Assembly (NCBI RefSeq): GCF_014269035.2
Contig: NZ_JABWRP020000007.1
Span: 186,001-250,000, forward strand
DNA from: Pseudomonas vlassakiae
Lineage (GTDB): Bacteria > Pseudomonadota > Gammaproteobacteria > Pseudomonadales > Pseudomonadaceae
Reading direction: 5' to 3'
DNA length: 64,000 nucleotides
Part shown: piece by piece, positions 1 through 8,632 of the stretch
Layout of the letters: each line of letters begins with the position of its first letter
How positions within the stretch are numbered: the first letter of the stretch is position 1
The notes under the pieces: generated by a model
Seen by the model: only the letters and a program-made list of their open reading frames with translations
The model's database searches: none
Told to the model about the DNA's origin: nothing
Program-made: the position numbers and the translations under genes

Positions 1-612
1 CGCATCTTCCAGTTCTACGAAGAATGGAAAACCAGCCCGCTGCGGGTCATGGAAAATTCATTCGACAACTCGCACTTCTCATTTGTGCACAAGGCCAATT
101 TCGGTTTGTTCGACCAACCGCAACCGGCCAGCTACGCGTTCCGCGAGACCGACTACGGTTTCGAAGCCGAGACCCGCGTGCCAGTGCGCAACCCCGAGGC
201 CAGCTTCGCCATCACCGGCAGCCGTGCGCCGATCACCGAGCGCCACCTGGTCAACCGCTATTACCTGCCGTTCTCGCGACGCTTCGGCTGCATGTACCCG
301 GAGAGTGGCATCCATCACATCATCTACAACTGCGCCACGCCGATCGATGACGGGCGCCTGATGCTGGTGCAGTGGCTGTACCGCAATGACAGCGAAGCAC
401 AGTGCTCGACCCAGGCGCTGATCGACTGGGACGCGGCGATCACCGCCGAGGACCGCGACATTCTCGAGGCCACTGACCCCGACGCCTGCGTCGATACCCG
501 TCGGCGCGTCGAGCTGCACATGCCCTCCGACAAACCCGGCCTGGTGATCCGCCGGCAATTGCTGGGCCTGCTCGAAGCCCATGGCGAAGGCGAAGTGTTC
601 GCCAGCCATTGA
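1..612 (+). CDS. Rieske aromatic-ring/heterocycle oxygenase, catalytic subunit (3' part)
   Basis: This gene is cut by the window start. The reading frame is open from base 1 and 203 C-terminal residues are visible. They contain the mononuclear non-haem iron motif D-x2-H-x4-H (DNSHFSFVH, about residues 22-30 of the visible part), preceded by ENSF as is usual for Rieske oxygenase alpha subunits. The Rieske 2Fe-2S domain (CxH...CxxH) would lie upstream, outside the window. The family uses O2 and reductant to hydroxylate or demethylate a ring or N-methyl substrate. The matching electron donor is probably the reductase at 3791-4735. The transporter and aminohydrolase between them suggest a nitrogen-heterocyclic substrate, which is an inference. 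A GC hairpin without a T-run (625-642) follows the stop. Confidence 0.85.
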   Translation, partial: RIFQFYEEWKTSPLRVMENSFDNSHFSFVHKANFGLFDQPQPASYAFRETDYGFEAETRVPVRNPEASFAITGSRAPITERHLVNRYYLPFSRRFGCMYPESGIHHIIYNCATPIDDGRLMLVQWLYRNDSEAQCSTQALIDWDAAITAEDRDILEATDPDACVDTRRRVELHMPSDKPGLVIRRQLLGLLEAHGEGEVFASH

Positions 613-624
613 ATGCCGTTCAGC

Positions 625-642
625 GCCCCGGTGCGCCGGGGC
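625..642 (+). terminator. GC-rich hairpin after the Rieske oxygenase gene
   Basis: A 7-bp perfect stem (GCCCCGG/CCGGGGC) with a 4-base loop lies 12 bases after the stop codon. No U-tract follows, so it may be an attenuator or mRNA-stabilising hairpin between the oxygenase and ABC genes and not a full terminator. Confidence 0.35.
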
Positions 643-678
643 CTCTGCCACCGCACATAGCCAAATGGGAACGCGCCC

Positions 679-1533
679 ATGTTGATACAGACCCTGTCCG
701 AAGCCGACGCCGGCCCACAGGCACGCTTGCCTGCCGATACCATAAGCGCCGAGACGCCGCTATACGCCAACCAGGTGGAAAAGACCTACAGCAATGGTAC
801 CCACGCCTTGCGCCGCGTCAGGCTGGCGATCCAGCGCGGCGAGTTCGTCTCGTTGCTGGGCCCCTCCGGTTGCGGCAAAAGCACGTTGTTGAAGATGTTC
901 GCCGGCCTTGAACAACCCTCCGCTGGCCATGTGCGCTGGTGGGGCAAAGAGACGCCCGAGCGTGGCCCACAAGGGGGCGGGGCAAGCCAGCGCCTGGCCA
1001 TGGTGTTCCAGGAAGCTACCTTGATGCCGTGGGCCAGGGTGCAGGACAACGTGCGGCTGCCCCTGGACCTGGCGGGTGTGCCTCGCGCGCAAAGCCAGCC
1101 CAGGGTGCAAGCGGCGCTGGAACGGGTTGGCCTGGGGGCATTCGGCGCCGTTTACCCGCGCGAACTGTCTGGCGGCATGCAGATGCGCGCATCGATTGCC
1201 CGCGCACTGGCCACCGAGCCCAACCTGCTGTTGATGGACGAGCCGTTCGGCGCGCTTGACGAATTCACCCGCAACAAACTCGACAGCGACCTGCGCCGCC
1301 TCTGGGCGGAGCGCGACCTGACGGTGGTGTTCGTCACCCATAGCATCTTCGAAGCGGTCTTCCTGTCGTCGCGGGTGGTGGTGATGGGCGCCCGCCCCGG
1401 TCGGGTCATCGCCGATGTCGCCATCGAAGGTCCGCTGGAGCGCGACGAGGCCTATCGGACTTCGCCGGCCTTCATCGCCCAATGTGCCCACCTGTCCCGG
1501 CTGCTGGCCCAGGCCAACAGCGAGCACGCCTGA
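679..1533 (+). CDS. ABC transporter ATP-binding protein (SsuB/TauB/ThiZ-like)
   Basis: This 284-residue ATPase would energise import through the permease encoded next. It shows Walker A GPSGCGKST at residues 61-69, the Q-loop near residue 111, signature LSGGM at 163-167, Walker B LLLMDE at 183-188 followed by PFGALD, and the H-loop His in VTHS near residue 221. The EPFGALDEFTR sequence is typical of the nitrate/sulfonate/taurine/pyrimidine-precursor importer group. The protein has an N-terminal extension of about 28 residues before the conserved domain, so translation could start slightly later. GGGAA upstream of ATG 679 is an acceptable ribosome site. The partner binding protein is not in the window and may lie upstream of base 1. 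The substrate is probably that of the neighbouring oxygenase and aminohydrolase. Confidence 0.9.
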   Translation: MLIQTLSEADAGPQARLPADTISAETPLYANQVEKTYSNGTHALRRVRLAIQRGEFVSLLGPSGCGKSTLLKMFAGLEQPSAGHVRWWGKETPERGPQGGGASQRLAMVFQEATLMPWARVQDNVRLPLDLAGVPRAQSQPRVQAALERVGLGAFGAVYPRELSGGMQMRASIARALATEPNLLLMDEPFGALDEFTRNKLDSDLRRLWAERDLTVVFVTHSIFEAVFLSSRVVVMGARPGRVIADVAIEGPLERDEAYRTSPAFIAQCAHLSRLLAQANSEHA

Positions 1534-1543
1534 GAACCACGCC

Positions 1544-2347
1544 ATGAACAGACTACCCGCTCCCTGGCTACGCCACCCCGGCGTACTGCGCATCGTTTTA
1601 CCCCTGCTGGTCGGCGCCGTGCTGCTGAGCCTCTGGCAACTGGCATGCATGGCCTGGCAGGTACCGGCCTACCTGGTGCCCTCCCCTGCGGACATCGGCC
1701 GCACCCTGGTCAGCGATGGCCCGCTGTTGCTGGGCGCGCTGTGGATGACCCTGAAAATCACCTTCCTGTCGTTCGCCCTCGCCGTGGTCATCGGCACCCT
1801 GGCGGCATTCCTGTTCGTGCAGAGCCGCCTGGTCGAAGCCAGCCTGTTCCCCTACGCCATCCTGCTGCAGGTGACGCCAGTGGTAGCCATTGCGCCGTTG
1901 ATCATCATCTGGTGCAGCGACACGACACTGGCGCTGGTGATCTGCGCCACCCTGGTGGCGGTGTTTCCGATCATTGCCAATACCGTGCTGGGGCTGCGAA
2001 GCGTCAACCCCGGCCTGCTCAACCTGTTCCGCCTCAACCGCGCCAGCCGCTGGCAGGTGCTGCTGCGCCTGCGCATTCCCAGCGCCCTGCCGTGTTTCTT
2101 CGCCGGCCTGCGGATTGCCAGCGGCCTGGCCCTGATCGGCGCGGTGGTCGCCGAGTTCGTGGCCGGCACGGGCGGCAGTGGCGCGGGGCTGGCCTACCAG
2201 ATCCTGCAGGCGGGCTTTCAGCTCAACATCCCACGCCTGTTCGCCGCCCTGGTGCTGATTGCCCTGACCGGCGTCGCGCTGTTCAGCCTGATGGCCCTGC
2301 TGGCTCGCCTGAGCCTGCGCCACTGGCACGAAAGTGAACTGGGTTAA
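1544..2347 (+). CDS. ABC transporter permease (SsuC/TauC/ThiX-like)
   Basis: A 267-residue inner-membrane protein with about six hydrophobic segments and the cytoplasmic EAA-type loop (around LFRLNRASRWQVLLRLRIP) that docks on the ATPase. The frame is open further upstream, inside the ATPase gene, but ATG 1544 gives the normal family length and sits 11 bases after the ATPase stop. It belongs to the BPD_transp_1 family that imports sulfonates, nitrate, taurine or thiamine-pyrimidine precursors. The exact ligand cannot be read from the permease. Its position between the Rieske oxygenase and aminohydrolase genes points to a nitrogenous heterocycle. Confidence 0.88.
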   Translation: MNRLPAPWLRHPGVLRIVLPLLVGAVLLSLWQLACMAWQVPAYLVPSPADIGRTLVSDGPLLLGALWMTLKITFLSFALAVVIGTLAAFLFVQSRLVEASLFPYAILLQVTPVVAIAPLIIIWCSDTTLALVICATLVAVFPIIANTVLGLRSVNPGLLNLFRLNRASRWQVLLRLRIPSALPCFFAGLRIASGLALIGAVVAEFVAGTGGSGAGLAYQILQAGFQLNIPRLFAALVLIALTGVALFSLMALLARLSLRHWHESELG

Positions 2348-2363
2348 GCCCATGGAGAACCCG

Positions 2364-3794
2364 ATGAAGCATCCAGACAGCTGGCTGATCCGTAACGCCA
2401 GCGCCATTCTCACCGGCCTGCATGGCGCCGCAGCGCGCCATGCAGGGCCCGATATTCGCATCACCGACGGGCGCATCGCGGCCCTCGGCGCCTTGCAGCC
2501 ACAACCCGGCGAGCACGTGCTCGATGCCACCGACTGCGTCGTCTACCCGGGCTGGGTGAACACCCACCACCACCTGTTCCAGTCACTGCTCAAAGGCATC
2601 CCGGCAGGCATTGATCAGAACCTCGGCGCCTGGCTGGGCGCCGTGCCTTATCGTTACCGCGGGCTGTTCGACGAGCACAGCTTTCGCCTGGCCGCGCGCA
2701 TCGGCCTGGTGGAATTGGCCCGCTCCGGCTGCAGCACGGTCGCCGACCATCATTACCTGTACCTGCCGGGCATGGCGTTCGACAGCGCACAGATCCTGTT
2801 CGAGGAAGCCCAGCGGCTGGGTCTGCGCTTCGTGCTGTGCCGCGGCGGCGCGACCCAGGTGCGCCAGGCCGAGGGGCCGACGAGCGCAGGGCCGGAAACC
2901 CTTGGACAGTACCTGGACGACGTCGAACGCTTGGTCCGCACCTATCACGACAGCGCCGCCGATGCCTGGCGCCGCGTGGTGATGGCGCCGACCAGCCCGC
3001 CCTATTCGATGCCACCCGAACACCTGCGTGAAACGGCCCGCACTGCCCGCAAGCTGGGCATCCGCCTGCACAGCCACCTGAGCGAAACGGTGGAGTACCA
3101 GAACGAAGTCCAGCGCCGCCATCAATGCTCGCCCGTTGCCTTCTGCGCCGAACACGAGTGGCTAGGGACCGACGTCTGGTTCGCTCACCTGGTCAAGCTC
3201 GGTAGCGAGGAAATCCAGCTGCTGGGCGCAACCGGCACCGGTATCGCCCACTGCCCGCAGAGCAATGCCCGGTTGGGCAGTGGCATCGCCGATATCGTCG
3301 CCCTGGAAGCGGCGGGCGTGCCGATTTCGATGGGTGTGGACGGGGCGGCGTCCAACGAAGCCTGTGACATGATCAGCGAAACCCATGCCGCCTGGCTGAT
3401 GCAACGCGCCAAGGGTGGCGAGCGGACCTTGCCCGGCTACGCCGGTGGCACAGGCGAAGGCGGCGCGCAGTCCGCCAGCGTTGAAGACGTGGTGCGCTGG
3501 GGCACGGCTGGCGGGGCCCAGGTGCTGGGGCTCGAAGCGCTGGGTACCGTGCAGGTCGGCATGGCGGCCGACCTGGCGCTCTACCGGCTCGACCAGCCCC
3601 GCTACTTTGGTTTGCATGACCTGGGTATTGCGCCAGTGGTCGGTGGTGGGCGGCCGACCTTGCGGGCATTGTTGGTCGGCGGCCAGTTACGGGTGGAAAA
3701 CGACACGCTGCCCGGCATCGACCTCGCCGAACTGGGCCACCAGGCGCGTGAAGCCGTGGTGCGCCTGCAACGGGCAGCGGGGGTACGGGCATGA
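2364..3794 (+). CDS. Amidohydrolase-superfamily aminohydrolase (8-oxoguanine deaminase / hydroxytriazine hydrolase type)
   Basis: A 476-residue metal-dependent hydrolase of the AtzB/TrzN/8-oxoguanine deaminase group. Visible metal and catalytic elements are NTHHH (residues 66-70) after an N-terminal beta-sandwich, SHLSE, the HCPQSN loop, and the metal Asp in MGVDGAASNE. ADHHYL and GTGIAHCPQSN are typical of the 8-oxoguanine/isocytosine deaminase branch. ATG 2364 is chosen because GGAG lies 6 bases upstream; in-frame ATGs at 2334 and 2352 are possible, the former overlapping the permease. The stop overlaps the reductase start by 4 bases (ATGA), showing one operon. The likely reaction is removal of an amino or alkylamino group from a purine, pyrimidine or triazine ring. 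The true substrate is unknown. Confidence 0.82.
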   Translation: MKHPDSWLIRNASAILTGLHGAAARHAGPDIRITDGRIAALGALQPQPGEHVLDATDCVVYPGWVNTHHHLFQSLLKGIPAGIDQNLGAWLGAVPYRYRGLFDEHSFRLAARIGLVELARSGCSTVADHHYLYLPGMAFDSAQILFEEAQRLGLRFVLCRGGATQVRQAEGPTSAGPETLGQYLDDVERLVRTYHDSAADAWRRVVMAPTSPPYSMPPEHLRETARTARKLGIRLHSHLSETVEYQNEVQRRHQCSPVAFCAEHEWLGTDVWFAHLVKLGSEEIQLLGATGTGIAHCPQSNARLGSGIADIVALEAAGVPISMGVDGAASNEACDMISETHAAWLMQRAKGGERTLPGYAGGTGEGGAQSASVEDVVRWGTAGGAQVLGLEALGTVQVGMAADLALYRLDQPRYFGLHDLGIAPVVGGGRPTLRALLVGGQLRVENDTLPGIDLAELGHQAREAVVRLQRAAGVRA

Positions 3795-4735
3795 GCTGGG
3801 TACCCTTGCAGGTGCGAGCCCTGCGCCTGGAAGCCGAAGATGTGCTGGGTATCGAACTGGGCGTTGCCGGTGGCGGTCCGCTGCCCTTCAGCTGGGCTGC
3901 CGGCGCCCATGTCGATCTGCGCCTGGGCAACGGCCTGGTCCGCCAGTATTCGGTGATCAGCCTGCCCGAAGACGACCACCTGAACCTGGCGATCAAACGA
4001 CAGCCCGCTTCCCGGGGCGGTTCGCAATGGCTGCATGAGCAGCTGCGCCTGGGCGCCTGCGTCGAAGTCGGCAAGCCGCGCAACCTGTTTGCCCTGCAGC
4101 CAGGCAGCGGCCCGGTGATCTTGCTAGCCGCAGGCATCGGCATTACGCCGTTGTTGCCCATGTACCGGCAATGCCAGCGACAGGGCCGCGCGGTGCGCCT
4201 GCTGTATTTCACCCGCCACGTGCACGGGGCACCGCTTGTACCGCGTCAAGGGCCACAACCAGAAGTGTTCCCGGGCCTGCGCGCTGCGCAGATCCAGGCG
4301 TACCTGGCTGAGCACCTGCCCGCCTGGCAGCCTGGCGCCAGCCTGTATTGCTGTGGGCCTGCCGGCTTCATGAGCAGCGCCGAACAGATCGCCCTGGCCC
4401 TTGGCTGGCCTGCCACGGCGCTGCACCGTGAACACTTCAGGCCTGCCGAGGTGCCAGCCCAGGCTGATGGCAGCTGTGTTCTGGTGCTCCAGCGCAGTGG
4501 CCTCGAGGTACAGCTTCGCGCCGGCGAAAGCCTTGTGCAGGCTGCCGCGCGAGCCGGGGTGGAGCTGCCTGTTTCCTGCGGCATGGGCATCTGCGGTGCC
4601 TGCGTGTGCCGGGTCGTCGAGGGTGAGCCGTTGCACCGTGACGACTGCCTGAGCGAGGCCCAGCGCAGCAGCGGCGAATGGATCGCACCCTGCGTCTCGG
4701 GGGCTCGCAGCGCTCGCCTGGTGCTCGACGCCTGA
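3791..4735 (+). CDS. Flavin/2Fe-2S oxygenase reductase (VanB/phthalate dioxygenase reductase family)
   Basis: This 314-residue electron-transfer protein has three modules in order: a flavin-binding barrel with RQYS, an NAD(P)-binding domain with AAGIGITPLLPM, and a C-terminal plant-type ferredoxin with C-x4-C-x2-C (CGMGICGAC) and a fourth Cys in APC. It moves electrons from NAD(P)H through FMN to the 2Fe-2S centre and then to a Rieske oxygenase. The obvious partner is the oxygenase ending at 612. Its ATG overlaps the stop of the aminohydrolase, so the two are translationally coupled. No separate ferredoxin gene is needed or seen, which fits a two-component class IA-like oxygenase. Confidence 0.9.
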   Translation: MSWVPLQVRALRLEAEDVLGIELGVAGGGPLPFSWAAGAHVDLRLGNGLVRQYSVISLPEDDHLNLAIKRQPASRGGSQWLHEQLRLGACVEVGKPRNLFALQPGSGPVILLAAGIGITPLLPMYRQCQRQGRAVRLLYFTRHVHGAPLVPRQGPQPEVFPGLRAAQIQAYLAEHLPAWQPGASLYCCGPAGFMSSAEQIALALGWPATALHREHFRPAEVPAQADGSCVLVLQRSGLEVQLRAGESLVQAAARAGVELPVSCGMGICGACVCRVVEGEPLHRDDCLSEAQRSSGEWIAPCVSGARSARLVLDA

Positions 4736-4777
4736 CCGCGCGCAGCTGCGTAGATGGCCGGTGCCATCCACCGCGGC

Positions 4778-4807
4778 GCCTGCTTCGCGGGTAAACGCGC
4801 TCCTACA
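4778..4807. repeat. Single P. putida-type REP element
   Basis: The sequence GCCTGCTTCGCGGGTAAACG followed by CGCTCCTACAG matches the consensus of the roughly 35-bp REP found scattered through P. putida genomes. It lies between two convergent genes. Confidence 0.65.
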
Positions 4808-4832
4808 GAATGCGTGTCGCAAGGAGCACTTT

Positions 4833-6149
4833 TTACGAAAGGGCCGCCAACACCGCGCTCACCATGCTGTTGAAGGTGATCGGCGAGTCCACGACGCGCG
4901 CAGGGGCTTTCACTTGCTCGTCGGCCCGCGTGCCGCGCCGCGCCTGATCGGCAGTGGCCGACAGCTTGACGATGACCACTTCGCGACGCGGGTTGATGTA
5001 GATTTTCTGCCCGAAGCGCCCGCTTGCTTCGACCGAGCCATCGCCGTCGTTTTTCTGGAACCAGTAATTGCGGTAGCCATAGCCAGGGCGGACGGGGCCG
5101 AGGTTGCCTTGGGCAAAGACCGCCGGGTCCGCAGGCTGGAAGGTGCTGTGCACCGCCTGGTTGAAGCTGTCGCCCTTGGCCTCGCGGGCCAGTTCGCGGC
5201 GCACCAGTTCGGCGAAGCGAGCGGTGTCGCGCAGGTTGCAACTGATGCCGCCACTGGCCATCTCGGTGCCAAGCGGGTCGACCTGCACGTAGGCATCGTC
5301 CTCGGCGAAACGTGACCACAGGCGCTGCTCGACCAGTTGCGCCCAGTTCAGCCCGGTAATGCGCCGCAATGCCCAGGCCAGCGCTTCCGGCGAGCCGTTC
5401 TGGTAAAAGAAAGGTGCATGACTGCCTGGGTTCGGCGCCTGCTGCACCTGCAGCAGGAAGCTGTAGATATCCCCGGGCATGCCCTCAGCCCGCGGTATCA
5501 ACCCGGTGGCGGCAAACAGGCCGAGGTCCGGCGGCATCTGTGCTGGGTATTGCACCGCCACCTGCATGTCGAGGTTGGCCTGTACGGTCGCCTCGCCAAA
5601 CGGCGTGCCGCTCAGTTCCGGCACGTAATGCGCCAGCGTGCGCTGCGGGTCCAACGCCCCCTCGGCGATCAGCTGGGCAGCAATCAGGCCGGTGACCGAC
5701 TTGGTCATCGAGGCCCAGATATGCGGCTGGCCAGGTTGGAAACCTTCAAGATAGCGCTCGTACACCACCTTGCCGCGGTGCAGCACGATCAGCCCGTCGG
5801 TGCTGGTCTGCTGCAGGTAATCGGCCAGCGTCAGCGCTTGCTCGCCAGCATCGAAGGTAACCTGGTCGAGCGCCGCCCCGCTGCCTTCGGTCAAGACCAG
5901 CGGTATAGCCGCACGGCCGATGGCACGGGTCGGCGACACCTCGCGGGCATGGCGCATCGACCAGCGCAAGTAGGGTGGCTGAAAGGCATTGGCCTGGGTC
6001 ACACGCGACTCCGGCGCTGGAGGAAAGCCTTGCATCACCCCCTGCCCGGGTGGTGCCGCCACGGCCAGGGCTGGAGCCAATGCCCCTGCCAGCATCAGGG
6101 CAAGGCCGGGCAGGTTGGGCGTTGGGTGCTGCAGAGTGCGCTTGGTCAT
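4833..6149 (-). CDS. Serine hydrolase, beta-lactamase/penicillin-binding fold (6-aminohexanoate-dimer hydrolase-like)
   Basis: A 438-residue secreted or periplasmic protein with a hydrophobic signal peptide (about residues 12-32, ending AVAA). The class C-like active site is visible as S147-x-x-K150 (SMTK) and Y249-Q-N251. These match the nucleophile/base pair and Y-x-N element of the esterase/6-aminohexanoate-dimer hydrolase branch, not a true resistance enzyme. ATG 6149 is chosen over an upstream ATG because AGGAG sits 7 bases before it. It is 20 bases downstream of the DUF1302 gene, so the two are probably co-transcribed. The likely job is hydrolysis of an ester or short amide before the products enter the beta-oxidation genes nearby. 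Confidence 0.8.
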   Translation of the reverse strand: MTKRTLQHPTPNLPGLALMLAGALAPALAVAAPPGQGVMQGFPPAPESRVTQANAFQPPYLRWSMRHAREVSPTRAIGRAAIPLVLTEGSGAALDQVTFDAGEQALTLADYLQQTSTDGLIVLHRGKVVYERYLEGFQPGQPHIWASMTKSVTGLIAAQLIAEGALDPQRTLAHYVPELSGTPFGEATVQANLDMQVAVQYPAQMPPDLGLFAATGLIPRAEGMPGDIYSFLLQVQQAPNPGSHAPFFYQNGSPEALAWALRRITGLNWAQLVEQRLWSRFAEDDAYVQVDPLGTEMASGGISCNLRDTARFAELVRRELAREAKGDSFNQAVHSTFQPADPAVFAQGNLGPVRPGYGYRNYWFQKNDGDGSVEASGRFGQKIYINPRREVVIVKLSATADQARRGTRADEQVKAPARVVDSPITFNSMVSAVLAALS

Positions 6150-6169
6150 GGTCCTGCTCCTTGGTTGCA

Positions 6170-8023
6170 TCAGAAATTGGCGCCCACGCTGAACGCCACA
6201 TAGTCACGGTCACCGCGGGTGCCGTAGTCGCCGTCGAGGTAGTCGGTATAGGCCAGGCTTGCCCAGTACTGGCTGGCCAGGCTGAGGTCCACGCCCAGGC
6301 TGATCGAACGCGAGCCTTCGTTGAAAGCCGAGCCGTCGGCGGGTGAGTAACCCTTGACGTCATGGGCCCAGCCAAGATTCGGCCGAATATCAAGGCCCGG
6401 AACAAGGGTCGGGTAGCTCCAGGTTGCACGCAGCCGGTAACCCCACGAAAAGGGCGTTACGAAGCCTTCGCCATTGCAGTCACCCGGGCTTTTCGAGATC
6501 GCCAGGCACAGGCTGTTGTCAGCCAGTTCACCGTTGCCGTAGGCACCGGAGCGACCGTAGCGCGGGCCGAAGCGTCCCTCCAGCCCGCCGACATAGGTAG
6601 CCCCTGCCTCGCCCATCAGCACCAACTGGTTGGCGCCCATGACCTGGCTGAAGGTCTGCACGGCCGACACCTGGGCCTGGGTCACCTCCTTGCGCCGGTA
6701 GCCGTCGAATGGGGTGTTGTCGGTCGCAGGGCGCAGGCCATCGGCGTTCAGCGGGCTGCGTCCGGGCGCATTGAGCAACGATTGCAATATATCGTTGCCG
6801 TTGAGTTGTACCGGCATGTTCGGGCGGTAACTCAGCTCACCTTGCACAGCGGTACCGTTACGCAAGGTGGTGGCGAAGGTGACCCCGTACATGCGGATAT
6901 CTTCGGGGTATTGCGCTCGATACTGCGATGTCCCCATGCGCAGGGCACCGGCCAGGGTCTGCCCGTTGCTGGATGCCAGAAAGGCACCGCAGTTGGCCAG
7001 CGCCACGCCGACATTGCCGCACAGCTGCCTGGCGAAGCCGGTATTGGCGTAGTAGCGGCTGCTGACGGTCCCCACGTAGGGGAAGCGGCTGTGGTAATTG
7101 GCGGCGAACACGCCGAATTCGGTATCCAGTGGTTCGACGTACCAATGCATCGACAAGCCCCATTGGCCACTGTTGCGCGCATCCTGGTCCGCCCCCCGGG
7201 GCACCCGCACGCCCTCCTCCGTGAGCATCACATCGAACGGAGCCAGGGCCTGCGCAACGGCCGGGTTGGTCACCATCTGCCCGCCGACATCGAGGCCCGT
7301 GCAGCCCTCAGGCATGAAGTCGTTACCAGAAAAGAACGTTGCGCAGTTGTCCAGCCGGGTCTGCTCCCAGTCCAGCTGATAGAAGGCGTCGAACGACAAC
7401 GCCTGGTTGAGGTTCTGTGTGACATACAGCAGGTTGACCGGCGCCAGGGCGTCTTTCACCTCCGAACCGGGCCGCCGCAGCGCGGCCTGGTTGAACGGGT
7501 TGACGACATTCAGCCCACCCTGGATGAACAGGCTTTCGCCCCAATTGACCACCTGCTTGCCCAGGCGCAACGAACCGGGCTCACCGTCGATATCGTAAAG
7601 GGCATAGGCAAAGGCATCGAGCAGCTCGGCGCCAGCCGTTTTCGCCGATACCTGACGGTTGTGGTCATCGATATCGACGGCCCGCTGGTGGTGGTCGCGC
7701 TGCGCGGTGTCATACCAGTAGGTGCCACGCAGGAACACGCCGACGTTGTCGCGGCGCAGCTCCAGATCATGGGTGCCCTTGAACACCGCCGAAAACACGT
7801 CGCCTGCGCGGTAGTTGCGCCGCCCATCGTTGCCGTTGGCCGCCTGCAACTGCTGTTTGTCGGGATTGGCGGTGCTCACGGCCGTACCGAACGACAGGGC
7901 CGAGTCGAAACGACCCTGCAACGGCCCAACGTCGAACTGCACGCCCGCAACGGGGGTGGCAAGCAGGCAGCACGCAGCCGCCAGCGGCGCACGGCGCCGG
8001 CAGAAAAGAAGGGTTGCGCTCAC
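6170..8023 (-). CDS. DUF1302 family outer-membrane-associated protein
   Basis: A 617-residue protein with an N-terminal signal sequence and the family's start VQFDVGPLQGRFDSALSFG, followed by beta-strand-rich sequence ending in GANF, as expected of an outer-membrane barrel. The start is GTG at 8023, supported by AAGAGG 6 bases upstream. DUF1302 proteins, often paired with DUF1329 proteins as here (15961-17298), occur next to aliphatic, steroid and polyester degradation genes in Pseudomonas and relatives. Their molecular role is not established; uptake of a hydrophobic substrate is a common guess. Confidence 0.82.
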   Translation of the reverse strand: MSATLLFCRRRAPLAAACCLLATPVAGVQFDVGPLQGRFDSALSFGTAVSTANPDKQQLQAANGNDGRRNYRAGDVFSAVFKGTHDLELRRDNVGVFLRGTYWYDTAQRDHHQRAVDIDDHNRQVSAKTAGAELLDAFAYALYDIDGEPGSLRLGKQVVNWGESLFIQGGLNVVNPFNQAALRRPGSEVKDALAPVNLLYVTQNLNQALSFDAFYQLDWEQTRLDNCATFFSGNDFMPEGCTGLDVGGQMVTNPAVAQALAPFDVMLTEEGVRVPRGADQDARNSGQWGLSMHWYVEPLDTEFGVFAANYHSRFPYVGTVSSRYYANTGFARQLCGNVGVALANCGAFLASSNGQTLAGALRMGTSQYRAQYPEDIRMYGVTFATTLRNGTAVQGELSYRPNMPVQLNGNDILQSLLNAPGRSPLNADGLRPATDNTPFDGYRRKEVTQAQVSAVQTFSQVMGANQLVLMGEAGATYVGGLEGRFGPRYGRSGAYGNGELADNSLCLAISKSPGDCNGEGFVTPFSWGYRLRATWSYPTLVPGLDIRPNLGWAHDVKGYSPADGSAFNEGSRSISLGVDLSLASQYWASLAYTDYLDGDYGTRGDRDYVAFSVGANF

Positions 8024-8197
8024 TCTTAACCTCTTTTGGTTTTATTAGAGAGGGAAATGATGGGTTCAGCGCGGACGCGCCGGCCGCCCAGGCCGGCGGT
8101 GTCGGTGACGAGGAGTATCAGGCAGGTTTGCCGGCCCTCACAAATAGCGTCTTCAGATCAACGCCATGCCGATTCGTTATGGCGCGGGGTTGCGCCG

Positions 8198-8632
8198 TCA
8201 AACCGGCAGCAAGCACTCATAGGCGCTGCGCAGCTTGGCCGGAATGGCTACCGGGCGACTGCTGCTGCGGTCGACGAACACATGGATGAATCGGCCGGCC
8301 GCGCACGCTTCAGGTTCGCCCTCGACGAACACAGCCAGGGCGTATTGCACCGAACTGTTGCCCAGCCGCTCCACGGCAATGCCGACCTCGATGCGTTGCG
8401 GGAAGGCCACGGCGGCGAAATAGTCGCAGGCAGACCCTGCCACGTAGGCCACTACCGGGTCGCGGTGGACATCCAGGCCGGCATGCTCGATCAACCAGGT
8501 ATTCACGGCGCTGTCGAAAAACCCGTAATAGACAACATTGTTCACATGCCCATACAGGTCGTTGTCGTGCCAGCGCGTGGTGATCGTCTGGAAGTGGCGG
8601 TAGGCGCCGCGCAGCGGGCGCTCCCTGGCCAT
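8198..8632 (-). CDS. Acyl-CoA thioesterase, 4-hydroxybenzoyl-CoA thioesterase (hotdog) family
   Basis: A 144-residue hotdog-fold protein with the diagnostic TRWHDNDLYGHVNN motif (residues 19-32), where D23 or D25 supplies the catalytic carboxylate of the family. It would release free acid from an acyl-CoA. Its ATG directly follows the stop of the Fe-alcohol dehydrogenase (TGAATG, no spacer), so it is the last gene of the operon beginning at the 3-hydroxyacyl-CoA dehydrogenase. The acyl substrate cannot be read from sequence. Confidence 0.85.
   Translation of the reverse strand: MARERPLRGAYRHFQTITTRWHDNDLYGHVNNVVYYGFFDSAVNTWLIEHAGLDVHRDPVVAYVAGSACDYFAAVAFPQRIEVGIAVERLGNSSVQYALAVFVEGEPEACAAGRFIHVFVDRSSSRPVAIPAKLRSAYECLLPV

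Noticed and set aside
4833..6149. Beta-lactamase resistance gene
   Set aside because: The SMTK and YQN motifs fit the wide esterase/6-aminohexanoate hydrolase group, and context is catabolic, not resistance.
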